From: Bradyrhizobium sp. BR 10289
GTDB lineage: Bacteria; Pseudomonadota; Alphaproteobacteria; Rhizobiales; Xanthobacteraceae
DNA: 64,000 nucleotides
Direction: 5' to 3'
NCBI RefSeq assembly: GCF_019455385.1
Contig: NZ_JACOFR010000002.1
Coordinates: 484,822 to 548,821, forward strand
Under the pieces are notes generated by a model. It made no database searches and had not been told where the DNA came from. It saw only the letters and a list, made by a program, of their open reading frames with translations. A program made the translations under genes and the position numbers. Each line of letters begins with the position of its first letter. Position 1 is the first letter of the stretch. Of this stretch, positions 38,398-47,057 are shown one piece after another.

Positions 38398-39111
38398 TTA
38401 CTTCAGCTCGAACTCGACGAGCTCGACAGTCGACGTCCCCGCATTTCGAATGGTCCGCACCGGACCCGAATTCTGCCAGGCGAAGTCGCCATATTTCAGG
38501 TTCAGCTTGTGGTCCGGCTTGCCCTGCACGCCCTCGACCAGCACGCCGCCTTGCACCACGATGCGTACACCGGGCGCGGCCTGCGTCATCGCAGGCGCCA
38601 CCTCGCCGGGTTGGAGGATCAGCCGCCAGGCCTGGACGCGGTGATTATCCATTACCGAGACGTAGGGCTCGGGGCGCGCCTGCGGCGAGAAACGGCCGGG
38701 CTCCGAGTCGAACAGTTCAAATCCCATGATCCGGAAGTCGCTCGCGCCGACATTAGCGACCTGGTGCACGCCCGGTTTCTTCGTGTAGTTCGTGAACAGC
38801 ACTTCGCCGACCTTGCGCGGCGTAATGACGGGCTTGCCGCCGAGCGGCGTCCCCTCCGCATCCGAGACGGCCATGTACACCTGGGCGAAGTCCCTTGTGT
38901 GACTGTGATAGGCCGCGATCTGTCCGGGCGGGATCGTGACATTCATGAACTGCAGATACTCGTTCTTGAACGTCTGATCGTGAAAGCTCGCGAACTCGAT
39001 CGGCACGATCTCGGGATTATCAGCGGCGCGCACGCGTCCAGGCAGAACCGCAGTTCCAAGCACCGCACAACAACCACACAAGAACTGACGCCGTCCCATC
39101 GAATTACGCAT
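38398..39111 (-). CDS. exported cupin-like protein
   Basis: A 237-residue protein. A twin-arginine leader (MGRRQFLCGCCAVLG) directs it to the periplasm or membrane. Two beta-barrel segments follow; the first contains IPPGQIAAYHSHTRDFAQVYM and the second PGEVAPAMTQAAPGVRIVVQGG, the spacing of cupin metal-site motifs, though the second lacks the usual histidines. It may bind metal once or not at all. No enzyme family is recognised. The start could be ATG 39111 or 39099. Confidence 0.7.
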   Translation of the reverse strand: MRNSMGRRQFLCGCCAVLGTAVLPGRVRAADNPEIVPIEFASFHDQTFKNEYLQFMNVTIPPGQIAAYHSHTRDFAQVYMAVSDAEGTPLGGKPVITPRKVGEVLFTNYTKKPGVHQVANVGASDFRIMGFELFDSEPGRFSPQARPEPYVSVMDNHRVQAWRLILQPGEVAPAMTQAAPGVRIVVQGGVLVEGVQGKPDHKLNLKYGDFAWQNSGPVRTIRNAGTSTVELVEFELK

Positions 39112-39391
39112 ATGCTTGCCGCTCTGTTGAATGACGCACGTCAGCATGCATATCGGCCGACTCTTTAAAGGCTGCTTAAATGAAGGCCTGATCGAGCCTC
39201 AGAGAACGCATGCCCGACTCTTCGAACGGCATGCCTGTCGAGCAGACGACCAGCAACATGATGAAATGATGAGCAGCATAAATGACGGCAGGCCGCCTCC
39301 ATCTGCATTGAGCTGCACGACGTCCGGCCACGAGAGAGATCATTGGTCAAGTTCGACGAAACATTTAGCCCGCCGCGCTGCGCGCGATTCA

Positions 39392-40270
39392 TCAATCCGG
39401 CTTCGCCTCACTGGTCGCGATCCAGATGCCGGCAAACACCCCAATCAACCCGAGCAGAAGATTCGCCGTGATCGGCTCGCCGATCAGCAGCGCCGCGAGC
39501 AAGGTGGCCGCGATCGGATTGACCGTCATTGTATTGGCGACCCGGGTGGGCGTTGCCCGCGCCAAGGCCATGCCCCAAAGGATGAAAGCGAGCGCCCCGC
39601 CGCCGGCGCCGAGATAGATTCCGGCAATCCATTGGCCCGTCGTGAAATGATCGAGCGCGGCAAAGCTGCCCTTCACGAGCCCCACCAGCACCAGCACGGC
39701 GGCGCCGGCACCCATGCCGACCGTGAGAAAGCCGAGCGCGCTCGAGCGCTGCATCAGCGGCCGCGACAGCACGTTGTAGAACGCCATGCAGAACACCGCG
39801 CCGGTCATGATCAGCTCGCCGCGCCAGGCGCCCGGCGGACTCTGGGCGAGGCCCGCGGCGAGCGCGGCCGCCACGCCGAACACGGCAATGCCGACGCCGA
39901 GGACCTTGCGCGCGGTCAACCGCTCGACGCCGAGGATCGCGCCGACCACCATGGTGTGGAGCGGCAGCGTCGCCAACGCGAGGCTGGCCCGTGCGGCGGT
40001 CGTGTAGGACACCGCGATATTGTAGAGGATGAAGAACAGGCCGAAGAAGCAGATGCCGAGCAGCATGACTGCCGGCCAATCCGCGCGCTGCGGCCAGCGC
40101 ACACTGAGCAGCAACGCGCAGGGCAACAGACAGAGAAATCCAATGCCCCAGCGCAGGATCGCCAACAGGACCGGATCGGCGCCGGCGACGAGATAGCGGG
40201 TGATCGCCGCGGCCGTGCCGCCGAGGCTGCTCGACGCTAACGCGATCGCAACCCCGAGCCACTCCCCCAC
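39392..40270 (-). CDS. EamA/DMT family transporter
   Basis: A 292-residue ten-helix drug/metabolite transporter with two EamA repeats (first GGTAAAITRYLVAGADPVLLA, second GELIMTGAVFCMAFYNVLSRP). The GTG at 40270 is chosen because GGGAGG lies six bases upstream; a GTG at 40312 without such a site would add 14 residues. A perfect 9-base inverted repeat lies 47 bp upstream. The exported compound is unknown. Confidence 0.88.
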   Translation of the reverse strand: MGEWLGVAIALASSSLGGTAAAITRYLVAGADPVLLAILRWGIGFLCLLPCALLLSVRWPQRADWPAVMLLGICFFGLFFILYNIAVSYTTAARASLALATLPLHTMVVGAILGVERLTARKVLGVGIAVFGVAAALAAGLAQSPPGAWRGELIMTGAVFCMAFYNVLSRPLMQRSSALGFLTVGMGAGAAVLVLVGLVKGSFAALDHFTTGQWIAGIYLGAGGGALAFILWGMALARATPTRVANTMTVNPIAATLLAALLIGEPITANLLLGLIGVFAGIWIATSEAKPD

Positions 40271-40316
40271 GCCGCGCCTCCCGTCCCGCAGTCTTACGCG
40301 AGCGGCTAGCACAATC

Positions 40317-40340
40317 CTGTTGCCACCCCTATGGCAACAG
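40317..40340. promoter_or_regulatory. strong 9-bp inverted repeat between lactamase and EamA genes
   Basis: CTGTTGCCA (40317-40325) and TGGCAACAG (40332-40340) are perfect arms around CCCCTA. It lies 16 bp beyond the stop of the upstream metallo-beta-lactamase gene and 47 bp before the EamA start, both minus strand. No T-tract follows, so an operator or a processing hairpin is as likely as a terminator. Confidence 0.5.
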
Positions 40341-40355
40341 AGAGTTTACAAGAAG

Positions 40356-41183
40356 CTAGTCGTAAAACTCCGGCGCCATCTTCTGGGTGTCGCGCTGCGC
40401 CTTGTCGTGGTTGATCCAGAGCTGCGCCTTTTCCTTGTCCAGCGTGTCCGAGATCTTCTGCATCGAAGCAGCGCTCATCTCCTTGCTGACATTCATGCTG
40501 GGCACGCGGCGATTGTCCCAATTGTCCCTGAAGTGCACGACGTCCCCCGACAGGACCACCGCGCCGGTCTTCGGCAGCCTCACCAGCAGCGACTGATGCC
40601 CCGGCGTATGGCCGGGCGTCGACAGAATGGTCATGCTGCCGTCGCCGAACACGTCCTTGTCGCCGGAGAGCAGCTCGACCGGATGCGAGGGCTTGAAGCG
40701 CGGCTCGTTGTTGGCGCCGGGCCAGTCATATTCGGCCTTCTGCACGTAGAGCGTCGCCTGCGGGAACAGCTCGACATTGCCGGAATGATCGGGATGGGTG
40801 TGCGAGACCGCCATCGCCTTGATGTCGTCAGGCTTGACGCCGAGCTGCTCGAGCTGGCCGGCAAGCGTCTTCGGCCGCTTCCAGGTCACCGCCTTGGGGT
40901 CGGCCGGCGCCAGACCATTGGGCATGGCGGCGACGGCATCGGCAATGCCGGTGTCCCACAGGAACCAGCCCTTGCTGTGCTTGATGAGGTAGCAGCTGTC
41001 GACGAAGTCCATCGTCTTGCCCTCGTTCAGGCCGGGCGTCCAGCGCGAGATGTCGCCGGCGGTGCCCTCGCCGCAATTGAGGACGTAGAGCCTTTCGACG
41101 CCGGTCTTTTCGGACTGCGCCATCGCCGCATGCGCGGACAGAGCGAGCACGGCGGCGGCGAGAGCGAGCTTGATCCCTGGCAT
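40356..41183 (-). CDS. exported metallo-beta-lactamase fold hydrolase, AHL-lactonase-like
   Basis: A 275-residue protein with a signal peptide (cleavage probable after AMA, residue 22). The zinc motif HTHPDH at 128-133 is followed by TPGHTPGH and SGDVVHF and a late INHD, giving the full dinuclear site. The overall pattern is that of the N-acyl-homoserine-lactonase group. The signal peptide would place it in the periplasm, unlike the cytoplasmic AiiA/AttM. Quorum-signal hydrolysis is possible but not proven; other lactones are candidates. Confidence 0.82.
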   Translation of the reverse strand: MPGIKLALAAAVLALSAHAAMAQSEKTGVERLYVLNCGEGTAGDISRWTPGLNEGKTMDFVDSCYLIKHSKGWFLWDTGIADAVAAMPNGLAPADPKAVTWKRPKTLAGQLEQLGVKPDDIKAMAVSHTHPDHSGNVELFPQATLYVQKAEYDWPGANNEPRFKPSHPVELLSGDKDVFGDGSMTILSTPGHTPGHQSLLVRLPKTGAVVLSGDVVHFRDNWDNRRVPSMNVSKEMSAASMQKISDTLDKEKAQLWINHDKAQRDTQKMAPEFYD

Positions 41184-41268
41184 TGGTCCCTCCGTGGCAA
41201 CCGATTGAGCGGCTGCGACCGAGGATCAACCCCGGACGCGCTGCAGAATTCCGCACCCGCCGATCACG

Positions 41269-42237
41269 TCAATGCGGGCAGGTCTCGACCTCGACCGTTA
41301 CGTGGCTGAGGCCCTTCAGCCCTGCGAGCCGCTTCTTGTAGACCGCCGGCTGCTTCGGCTTGTCCGACACCACCGACAGCAAGACCGCGCAATGGCCGGG
41401 ACCGACCCGCCAAAGATGGAGGTCGGTGACGCGGTCGTCGCCGACCTCCATCCGCGCGCGGATCACCCGTTCCAGCTTCTCGTCGGCGCGCACGTCGAGC
41501 AGCACCGCGCCCGAGCTCTTGACCAGGCCGAACGCCCAGCTCGCGATCACCGCACTGCCGATCAGGCCGACGGCCGGATCCGCCCAGACCCAGCCCGAAT
41601 ACATCGCGACGACGAGCGCGCCGATCGCCAGCACCGAGGTCGCAGCATCCGCCATGACGTGGACGTAAGCCGCACGAAGATTGTTGTCGTGATGACGATG
41701 GTGGTGGTGATGATCATGATCGTCGTCATCATGATGCGCATGGCTGTGGCTGTGATCAGGACCGTGATGGTGGTGATCATGGCTGTCGCGCAAGAGCCAC
41801 GCGCTGGCGAGATTGACGCAGAGGCCGAGGGCGGCGACCGCAATCGCCTCGCCATAGACGATCGGCACCGGCGTGAACAGCCGCAGCACGCTCTCATAGG
41901 CGATCTCGACCGCGATCAGGCCCAGGATGATCGCACTGGAGAAAGCGGCGAGATCGCCGAACTTGCCGGTGCCGAAGGTGAAATGCGCGTTGCCGAGGTG
42001 CCGGCGCGCGAAGCGATAGGCGAAGGCGGCAATGCCGAGCGCGGCCGCATGGGTGCCCATGTGCCAGCCGTCCGCGAGCAGCGCCATCGAACCGAACAGC
42101 GAGCCGGCAACGATCTCGCCGACCATCATGACCAGCGTCAGCACGACCACGAGCCAGGTGCGGCGCTCGTTCTCGTCGTGCTTCTCACCCAGGAAGGCGT
42201 GGTCATGGGTCCACTGTTCAATGGAATGAGAATGCAT
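41269..42237 (-). CDS. dmeF: CDF family Co/Ni efflux transporter DmeF-like
   Basis: A 322-residue six-helix cation diffusion facilitator. The N-terminus HDHAFLGEKHDENERRTW is the DmeF signature. Transport-site residues are D56 and H59 in helix 2 and H193/D197 in helix 5. A histidine- and aspartate-rich loop spans residues 151-184 between helices 4 and 5. In Rhizobium dmeF is preceded by the metal sensor dmeR; no such gene is here, so control must come from elsewhere. It diverges from the chromate genes. Confidence 0.9.
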   Translation of the reverse strand: MHSHSIEQWTHDHAFLGEKHDENERRTWLVVVLTLVMMVGEIVAGSLFGSMALLADGWHMGTHAAALGIAAFAYRFARRHLGNAHFTFGTGKFGDLAAFSSAIILGLIAVEIAYESVLRLFTPVPIVYGEAIAVAALGLCVNLASAWLLRDSHDHHHHGPDHSHSHAHHDDDDHDHHHHHRHHDNNLRAAYVHVMADAATSVLAIGALVVAMYSGWVWADPAVGLIGSAVIASWAFGLVKSSGAVLLDVRADEKLERVIRARMEVGDDRVTDLHLWRVGPGHCAVLLSVVSDKPKQPAVYKKRLAGLKGLSHVTVEVETCPH

Positions 42238-42266
42238 CGCAAAGTCTCCGGAATCTCAGTCTGTTG

Positions 42267-42286
42267 GCCGCAATATAGACTGCGGC
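42267..42286. promoter_or_regulatory. inverted repeat before dmeF
   Basis: GCCGCA (42267-42272) and TGCGGC (42281-42286) are perfect arms around ATATAGAC, 30-49 bp before the dmeF start. It may be the operator for a metal sensor encoded elsewhere. Confidence 0.35.
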
Positions 42287-42320
42287 GCCTCAACTTCTAA
42301 GGCCCAATCGCATCCGAGGA

Positions 42321-42362
42321 TTGACAGTTCCGCCGAGTTTGGCTGTAATTAGCCCCATGGGG
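42321..42362 (+). promoter_or_regulatory. sigma-70 promoter and palindrome upstream of chrB
   Basis: TTGACA (42321-42326), 17 bases, TGTAAT (42344-42349): a perfect -35 and five of six -10 positions at ideal spacing. The expected transcription start falls in the palindrome CCCCATGGGG (42353-42362), which could be an operator. The promoter points at chrB (42437). Confidence 0.7.
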
Positions 42363-42436
42363 ATTGAAGCGATCTCCCCACGAGGCGACATGCCCAAGTA
42401 TCGCGTCCCGTTCAGTTTTTGCGAGGACGCATCAAC

Positions 42437-43255
42437 ATGTCTACGTTCACGACCATATCAGCCGATAAACTGGCGCGCCTGATCGGCACGGCCAATGCGC
42501 CCGTCCTGATCGACGTCCGCACGGAGGAGGATTTCGCCGCCGACCGGCGGCTGATCCCCGGCTCGATCAAGCTCAGCCACGAGACCGTCGCGGAATGGGG
42601 CGGCGAATTTGCCGGCCGCTCCGCCATCGTGTCGTGCCTGCGCGGCGGCAAGCTCGCGCAGGGCACGGCCGCCTGGCTGAGGCAGCTCGGCGCCGACGCG
42701 GAGACCCTCGAAGACGGCTTCGAGGGCTGGAAGGCGGCCAAGCTGCCGCTGGTCGACACCCGCAAGCTGCCGCCACGCGATGCCAAGGGACGCACCGTCT
42801 GGGTGACGCGAGCGCGACCGAAGGTCGACCGCATCGCCTGCCCCTGGCTGATCCGCCGCTTCGTCGATCCCAACGCGGTGTTCCTGTATGTGGCGCCATC
42901 CGAGGTGGTCGCCGTCGGCGAGCGTTTCAACGGAGCGCCCTTCGACATCGAGAACGTGTTCTGGAGCCACCGCGGCGAGCTCTGCACCTTCGACGTGATG
43001 ATCGAGGAGTTCGGGCTCGCGACGCCGGCGCTGCTGCGGCTCGCGACGCTGGTGCGCGGCGCCGACACTGCCCGGCCGGATCTCGCACCTGAGGCGCCCG
43101 GCCTGCTCGCGGCTTCACTCGGGCTGTCGCGCATGTATGACGACGATCTCGAGCAGCTCGAGGCCGGCATGCTGCTCTACGACGCCTTTTATCGCTGGTG
43201 CCGCGACGCCACGGCCGAGACGCACAACTGGCCGACCAACAAGGTGAAGGCGTAA
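42437..43255 (+). CDS. rhodanese/ChrB-domain chromate resistance protein
   Basis: A 272-residue two-domain protein. Residues 1-110 form a rhodanese domain (PVLIDVRTEEDF; active-site loop SCLRGGKLAQG with Cys as persulfide acceptor). Residues 120-272 form the ChrB C-terminal domain (WVTRARPKVDRIACPWLIRRF, FDVMIEEFG). ChrB proteins accompany ChrA transporters and can serve as chromate-sensing regulators. Here the usual DNA-binding N-terminus is replaced by rhodanese, so it may be an enzyme rather than a repressor. It overlaps chrA by one base (TAATG). Confidence 0.88.
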   Translation: MSTFTTISADKLARLIGTANAPVLIDVRTEEDFAADRRLIPGSIKLSHETVAEWGGEFAGRSAIVSCLRGGKLAQGTAAWLRQLGADAETLEDGFEGWKAAKLPLVDTRKLPPRDAKGRTVWVTRARPKVDRIACPWLIRRFVDPNAVFLYVAPSEVVAVGERFNGAPFDIENVFWSHRGELCTFDVMIEEFGLATPALLRLATLVRGADTARPDLAPEAPGLLAASLGLSRMYDDDLEQLEAGMLLYDAFYRWCRDATAETHNWPTNKVKA

Positions 43256-44640
43256 TGGATACCCGCAACTTCCAGACAGAAGCTGATGCCGGTCACGGCA
43301 TCAGCTTCAACGAAGCCTTCCGCGTCTGGCTGCGCGTCGCCTGCCTCAGCTTCGGCGGGCCTGCGGGCCAGATCGCGGTGATGCACCGCATCCTGGTCGA
43401 GGAGAAGAAGTGGATCTCCGAGGGCCGTTTCCTGCATGCGCTGAATTACTGCATGCTGCTGCCGGGACCGGAGGCGCAGCAGCTTGCCACCTATGTCGGC
43501 TGGCTGATGCACCGCACCGCCGGCGGACTGATGGCGGGCGGCCTGTTCATCCTGCCCGGCGTCATCGCCATCATGGCTTTGAGCTACATCTATGCGGCTT
43601 TCGGCAATGTCAGCTTCGTCGAGGCGCTGTTCTTCGGCCTGAAGGCCGCCGTGCTCGCCATCGTCGTCGAGGCCGTCGTGCGCGTCGGCAAGCGCGCGCT
43701 GAAGAACCGCATCATGATCGCGCTCGCCGCCATCGCCTTCGTCGCAATCTTCTTCTTTGCGGTCCCCTTCCCGATCATCATCATCGCCGCCGGCGTGATC
43801 GGATATATCGGCGCAAGGCAAGGCCGTCAGGAATTTGCTCCGGCCGGTCACGGCCATGGCGGCAGCGGCGCCGTGATCGACAGCCTGCTCGGCGAGGCCG
43901 CGCCCGATCATGTCAAACCCGATACCGGTCGCACGATCCGCGTCGGCGCGCTGTGGCTGGCGCTGTGGCTGGTGCCGGTCATTGCCCTGCTCGTCGCGTT
44001 CGGCCAGGCCAACGTCTTTAGCCAGATCGCGCTGTTCTTCTCGAAGATGGCGCTGGTCACCTTCGGCGGCGCCTATGCGGTGCTGGCCTACGTCGCTCAA
44101 CAGGCGGTCGAGCACTATCACTGGCTGAAGCCGCACGAGATGCTCGACGGCCTCGGCATGGCCGAGACCACGCCGGGCCCGCTGATCATGGTGCTTCAGT
44201 TCGTGGGCTTCATGGCGGCGTATCGCGATCCGAGCGGGCTATCGCCGATGCTGGCTGCGACGTTCGGCGGCCTGCTCGCGACCTGGGTCACCTTCACACC
44301 CTGCTTCCTCTGGATCTTCGTCGGCGCCCCCTACATCGAGCGCCTGCGCGGCAACACCGGCCTTGCCGGGGCCCTCAGCGCGATCACCGCCGCCGTCGTC
44401 GGCGTGATCCTCAACCTCTCGATCTGGTTCGCGCTGCACACGCTGTTCCGCAACACCGTGCCGGTGCACGCCTTCCCGCTGAATTTTGACATGCCAGTGC
44501 TGACCAGCGTCGACATCCCGGCGCTGCTGCTCGCGGTCGCGGCGGCAACGGCGATCTTCCGGTTCAAGCTGGGGATGCTGACGGTGCTGGCGGGTTCGTG
44601 TGCGGCAGGTCTTATCCTGCGGCTGGTTGGAGTGATCTGA
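43255..44640 (+). CDS. chrA: chromate transporter ChrA
   Basis: A 461-residue inner-membrane transporter of the two-domain CHR family, expelling chromate or sulfate-like anions. Each half begins with its family motif: SFGGPAGQIAVMHR in the first and TFGGAYAVLAYV in the second, and GLGMAETTPGPLIMVLQFVG is the typical second-half signature. A His/Gly-rich linker joins the halves. It starts within the stop of the rhodanese/ChrB gene, so both form one operon driven by the promoter at 42321. Confidence 0.95.
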   Translation: MDTRNFQTEADAGHGISFNEAFRVWLRVACLSFGGPAGQIAVMHRILVEEKKWISEGRFLHALNYCMLLPGPEAQQLATYVGWLMHRTAGGLMAGGLFILPGVIAIMALSYIYAAFGNVSFVEALFFGLKAAVLAIVVEAVVRVGKRALKNRIMIALAAIAFVAIFFFAVPFPIIIIAAGVIGYIGARQGRQEFAPAGHGHGGSGAVIDSLLGEAAPDHVKPDTGRTIRVGALWLALWLVPVIALLVAFGQANVFSQIALFFSKMALVTFGGAYAVLAYVAQQAVEHYHWLKPHEMLDGLGMAETTPGPLIMVLQFVGFMAAYRDPSGLSPMLAATFGGLLATWVTFTPCFLWIFVGAPYIERLRGNTGLAGALSAITAAVVGVILNLSIWFALHTLFRNTVPVHAFPLNFDMPVLTSVDIPALLLAVAAATAIFRFKLGMLTVLAGSCAAGLILRLVGVI

Positions 44641-44681
44641 GGCGCTCGCCCCACCCTCCCTGTCGTCGGCAGATCGCTTGC

Positions 44682-45365
44682 CTAACGCAGCCGCGAGAAC
44701 CGGAAATTGCAGTGGCTGGCGCCGCCGGCCAAGGTCTGCGTCCGCTGCAGGTGAATGCCGCGCGTGGCATAGGCGTCGAAATCGAGGCCGCAGATGTTCG
44801 GCAGGATCTCCTCGTCCCCATGGCGCGTCGCGAATTTGCAGAAGCCGCACGCCTTGTAGTCGATGCCGAACTCGAAACTGTCCCCCGGACCGGGCTCGAC
44901 GAAATCGTAGACGAAGTCCTCCGGAAACGCCTGCTGATGGCGGCTTGTCGCACTGAGCGCGGCCTGTTCACGCAGCAGCGCCTGGTTCCCCGGTGACATG
45001 AACTGACGCCCCGCGGCGAGACGTTCCACTTCCGGCTCGTCAAGCAACTGCGCCTTGTAGGTCTCCCGCTCGATCTCGCCGATCACCGCCAACGGCACGC
45101 CGTGCCGCCGGAGCACGCGGCTGATCGCCACGAAGCCGATCAGGCGCATGAAGAAATCGCTCATGCGGCTCGCCGCGCCGCCCACATAAGGCATCTGGGT
45201 CAGCACGATGTCGAACTCATCCGTCACCGCCTGCCGGATCCCGTCGATATCGGACAGATGCGCGCGCTCGCGCAGCATCGCTTCGGCAAGGTCGAGGCGA
45301 TGGCGCATGGCGGCCTCCATCGCCGCGCGATGCGCTTCGTAGAAAGGATGGATTATCCCGGCCAT
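44682..45365 (-). CDS. L-2-amino-thiazoline-4-carboxylic acid hydrolase family protein
   Basis: A 227-residue member of the ATC-hydrolase family, which opens 2-aminothiazoline carboxylate on the way to cysteine in Pseudomonas. Two features are seen: the C-terminal GIDYKACGFCKFATRHGDEEILPNIC region with four cysteines in reach, and an N-terminal helical part. ATG 45365 is used. It lies 45 bp after the VOC-protein gene, probably in one transcript, with a LysR-type gene divergent at 46410. Family function may be broader than ATC hydrolysis. Confidence 0.8.
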   Translation of the reverse strand: MAGIIHPFYEAHRAAMEAAMRHRLDLAEAMLRERAHLSDIDGIRQAVTDEFDIVLTQMPYVGGAASRMSDFFMRLIGFVAISRVLRRHGVPLAVIGEIERETYKAQLLDEPEVERLAAGRQFMSPGNQALLREQAALSATSRHQQAFPEDFVYDFVEPGPGDSFEFGIDYKACGFCKFATRHGDEEILPNICGLDFDAYATRGIHLQRTQTLAGGASHCNFRFSRLR

Positions 45366-45410
45366 GGGAGACCTGCCACGATCGAGCTTATTCCGCAGCA
45401 ATTGCCCATC

Positions 45411-46280
45411 TCAGCTTGCCTCCTGGTCGACGAATTCCAGCGCCAGGCCATGCGTGGCGGCAGGCGGGATCCGCAGCACGCCACCGGTCGTCGCGAAGCC
45501 GACGCCGCTGCGCTCCAGTGCCCGCCGCGTCGCATCGAGATCGGCGACCGCGATGCGCGCAGCACAGAAGCCCGGCGACGAGCTGCTCGCGAGGCCCGGC
45601 AACCGGCGCGCCAGCTCGGAGGGGCCCAGCAACGTGATCCGGTTATCGCTGTCGCCGATCGTCATGCGGCCGGGTGCAAGCTCGGCTGGACCTTCCATGA
45701 GCCGCTCGAGAAAACCGCGATGGGCCGCCGGCTCCTCGGCCGACATCACGACCTCGACCACGCGCGCAGCGCCGTTGGCGTGCCGCTGATAATCGGGCTT
45801 CCAGAACAGTTCCGGCGGATGACGCTGCTGACAGGTGAAGAACGCGATCCCGAGCATGGCGGGATCAGTGGCGAAGGCCAGCGAGAACGCGACGCGCGCC
45901 GTGCCGCCATCCGGCAGCACCGCATCGCGGCCAAAATCGAACGGCGCATAGGCCCCGATGCCCTCGGCTTTGAAGCGGGCCGCATCGGCATGGGCGTCGC
46001 TGGTGTGCAGAACCAGCATCGACATGCCTTCGGCCTGCTTCAGAAAATCCCGGTTGTGAGCGGCGAAGCTGAAATTGCCTGGTGTCGCCGGCGGCACCAG
46101 CGCATCGTCCGTGACGGCCAGCAGCTCCACAAAATTATCGGCGAACTGCGCAACGCGGTTGCTGGTTCCGAACGGATGCACACCGGTTGGCGTGAGGTTG
46201 AAGCCCAGCCTCTGCCACGCCAGCGCTGCCTGTTCGAGGTCATGGACGCAAATGACGAGATGATCGAGGCGGCGGGGCAT
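45411..46280 (-). CDS. VOC (glyoxalase-like) domain protein
   Basis: A 289-residue protein with two vicinal-oxygen-chelate repeats; it begins LDHLVICVHDLEQAALAWQRLGFNLTP, the standard first strand and helix. A second half with ITLLGPSELARRLPG and the late ALEFVDQ completes the fold. The metal-ligand pattern (H in DHLV, E in FVELL and others) is partly visible. The role is unknown: dioxygenase, lyase or binding. It is the first gene before the ATC-hydrolase gene and is divergent from the short LysR gene. Confidence 0.85.
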   Translation of the reverse strand: MPRRLDHLVICVHDLEQAALAWQRLGFNLTPTGVHPFGTSNRVAQFADNFVELLAVTDDALVPPATPGNFSFAAHNRDFLKQAEGMSMLVLHTSDAHADAARFKAEGIGAYAPFDFGRDAVLPDGGTARVAFSLAFATDPAMLGIAFFTCQQRHPPELFWKPDYQRHANGAARVVEVVMSAEEPAAHRGFLERLMEGPAELAPGRMTIGDSDNRITLLGPSELARRLPGLASSSSPGFCAARIAVADLDATRRALERSGVGFATTGGVLRIPPAATHGLALEFVDQEAS

Positions 46281-46409
46281 GGGTTTCTCCGAATTGCGGA
46301 CCGACCCTATCCGGCAACATCGCCGCGGCGCAAAGCATCATTCCTGCGGTTCAGCGCAAGAAAATCTATTGCAAGGCCGCGGCCGATCGGTGTCAAACTC
46401 GCCCTCGCG

Positions 46410-47036
46410 ATGACTTACGCTCTCCCACCACTCAACGCACTCCGCGCCTTCGAGGCCGCCGCGCGGCATCTCAGCTTCAAGCTCGCGGCGCACGAGCTGC
46501 ACGTGACGCCCGCCGCTGTCGGCCAGCAGGTGAAGGCACTGGAGGCGCGCCTTGGCGTGCAGCTGTTCGAGCGGCTGCACAAGCAGCTCATCCTGACCGC
46601 GGCCGGCCAGGCCTATCTGCCCGGGATATCCAAAGGCTTTCGCCACATTGCGGATGCGACCTCGCAATTGAAGCCGTCGGGTGCGGTGCTGCTGCAGTTG
46701 GGGGTCGATGGCGCCTTCGACCTGCGCCGTCTCGCCTTGGCGGAGTTTCGCAGCGCGCATGCGGAGATCGGCTTGCGGGTGCTGCAGCCCGCCGGCCTGC
46801 ACGAACTGATCGAGGGCAAGGTCGATGCGCTGATCGCGCGCGGCGTCGGCCACCATCCGGGCTACCGCTGCGACCGGATCGGTGCGGGATCCGGCCTCGG
46901 CGATTGGCTGGTTGCGCCTGAGGGCACCGCGGATTGCCCTGAAATCGTCAGCTTTCGCCAATGGCTGCGGATGCTCTCAGGTGAGACGTTGCGTGCTAAC
47001 CGCCGCCCGCGCCTGGTCGGCACGGTTGGAGGTTGA
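46410..47036 (+). CDS. short LysR family regulator (GcvA-like N-terminus)
   Basis: A 208-residue protein whose first 100 residues are a normal LysR winged helix (LNALRAFEAAARHLSFKLAAHELHVTPAAVGQQVKALE, then LFERLHKQLILTAAG). The effector domain is only about 110 residues instead of about 200. It keeps the start of lobe 1 and an ending resembling the C-terminal FRQWL region. The middle is missing without a frameshift, so it is either a stable short form or an internal deletion. It is divergent from the VOC/ATC-hydrolase pair, its likely target. Confidence 0.75.
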   Translation: MTYALPPLNALRAFEAAARHLSFKLAAHELHVTPAAVGQQVKALEARLGVQLFERLHKQLILTAAGQAYLPGISKGFRHIADATSQLKPSGAVLLQLGVDGAFDLRRLALAEFRSAHAEIGLRVLQPAGLHELIEGKVDALIARGVGHHPGYRCDRIGAGSGLGDWLVAPEGTADCPEIVSFRQWLRMLSGETLRANRRPRLVGTVGG

Positions 47037-47057
47037 GGTAACCCACGGAGCCAACGG

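Noticed and set aside
41690..41790. Simple-sequence repeat inside dmeF
   Set aside because: It encodes the histidine-rich loop of the transporter and its codons vary, so it is coding rather than a tandem repeat element.
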